Shown here: one piece after another, positions 5,894-5,988 of the stretch
How the letters are laid out: the number at the start of each line of letters is the position of its first letter
Numbering within the stretch: position 1 is the stretch's first letter
NCBI GenBank assembly: GCA_030613145.1
Contig: JAUWMM010000130.1
Span: 1-5,988, forward strand
DNA: 5,988 nt
From: Desulfobacterales bacterium
GTDB taxonomy: Bacteria; Desulfobacterota; Desulfobacteria; Desulfobacterales; C00003060
Direction of reading: 5' to 3'
Translations under genes and position numbers: made by a program
The notes under the pieces: generated by a model
What the model saw: the letters and a program-made list of their open reading frames with translations, nothing else
Databases searched by the model: none
What the model was told of the DNA's origin: nothing

Positions 5894-5988
5894 GTGCTTT
5901 CCGGACTCAAATCAATAAGCGCCGCCACCGCAAAAGCCAAAGCCTTCTCCGCCTTCTGGACATTTCCCTCCATCATTTTTCCTGCTTT
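5894..5988 (+). CDS. Second copy of the small DUF502-linked ORF, partial at window end
   Basis: Starting at GTG 5894, this reads VLSGLKSISAATAKAKAFSA and stays open to the last base of the window, so its 3' end is not visible. It matches the ORF at 4535-4720 from the start codon on, including the identical AATAKAKA core and a shared PSI(V/I)F segment. It begins 9 nt after the stop of the DUF502 remnant. GAGAAG at 5876-5881 is a weak ribosome binding site candidate at a long spacing of 12 nt. Whether it is still translated, or is a relic like the DUF502 piece before it, cannot be told from this window. Confidence 0.35.
   Translation, partial: MLSGLKSISAATAKAKAFSAFWTFPSIIFPA

Larger units (their letters stand above)
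5726..5988 (+). repeat. Diverged block repeat, right copy (DUF502 3' end plus start of small ORF)
   Basis: This is the partner of the block at 4369-4629. The left boundary of similarity is sharp, six bases after the terC stop codon. The right boundary is not seen because the window ends inside the repeat. Confidence 0.7.

Overview
The window is a bacterial chromosomal segment of intermediate GC. All recognisable genes are on the + strand, and they look like a membrane/ion-homeostasis cluster. Protein character (a bacterial P2-type ATPase, a UspE-like tandem universal stress protein, a DUF502 membrane protein and a TerC/Alx-family protein) and the AGGAG-type ribosome binding sites suggest a Gram-negative-type bacterium, perhaps Desulfobacterota, Nitrospirota or a related lineage. 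That placement is a low-confidence inference. No rRNA, tRNA, CRISPR array, transposase or integrase was seen.

Layout: (1) 1-46, the tail of a broken DUF502 gene, cut by a stop just after its SPFIAG segment. (2) 131-2785, a full-length cation-transporting P-type ATPase. (3) 2804-2833, an inverted repeat directly in front of the next ribosome binding site. (4) 2847-3791, a tandem-domain universal stress protein. (5) 3868-4509, an intact DUF502 membrane protein. (6) 4535-4720, an unrecognised 61-residue ORF. (7) 4739-5719, a TerC-family membrane protein, with a terminator-like hairpin over its stop codon. (8) 5726-5884, a C-terminal DUF502 remnant. (9) 5894-5988, the start of a second copy of the 61-residue ORF, running off the window. 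Gaps between the five main ORFs are 61, 76, 25 and 18 nt, so one or two co-transcribed units are plausible. No gene-free stretch exceeds 300 bases.

The most interesting signal is structural. The window is bracketed by an N-terminal DUF502 piece on the left and a C-terminal DUF502 piece on the right, in the same orientation. Between them sits a block carrying its own intact DUF502 gene. Both the intact gene and the right-hand remnant are followed by the same small ORF. The two small-ORF copies differ mostly at third codon positions and least at second positions in the + frame, which argues that it is, or recently was, a real small protein gene paired with DUF502.

Functionally, the cluster combines an ATP-driven cation pump, a candidate metal exporter (TerC), a nucleotide-binding stress protein and a DUF502 membrane protein of unknown function. 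A joint role in cation homeostasis under stress is a reasonable inference but is not shown by the sequence.
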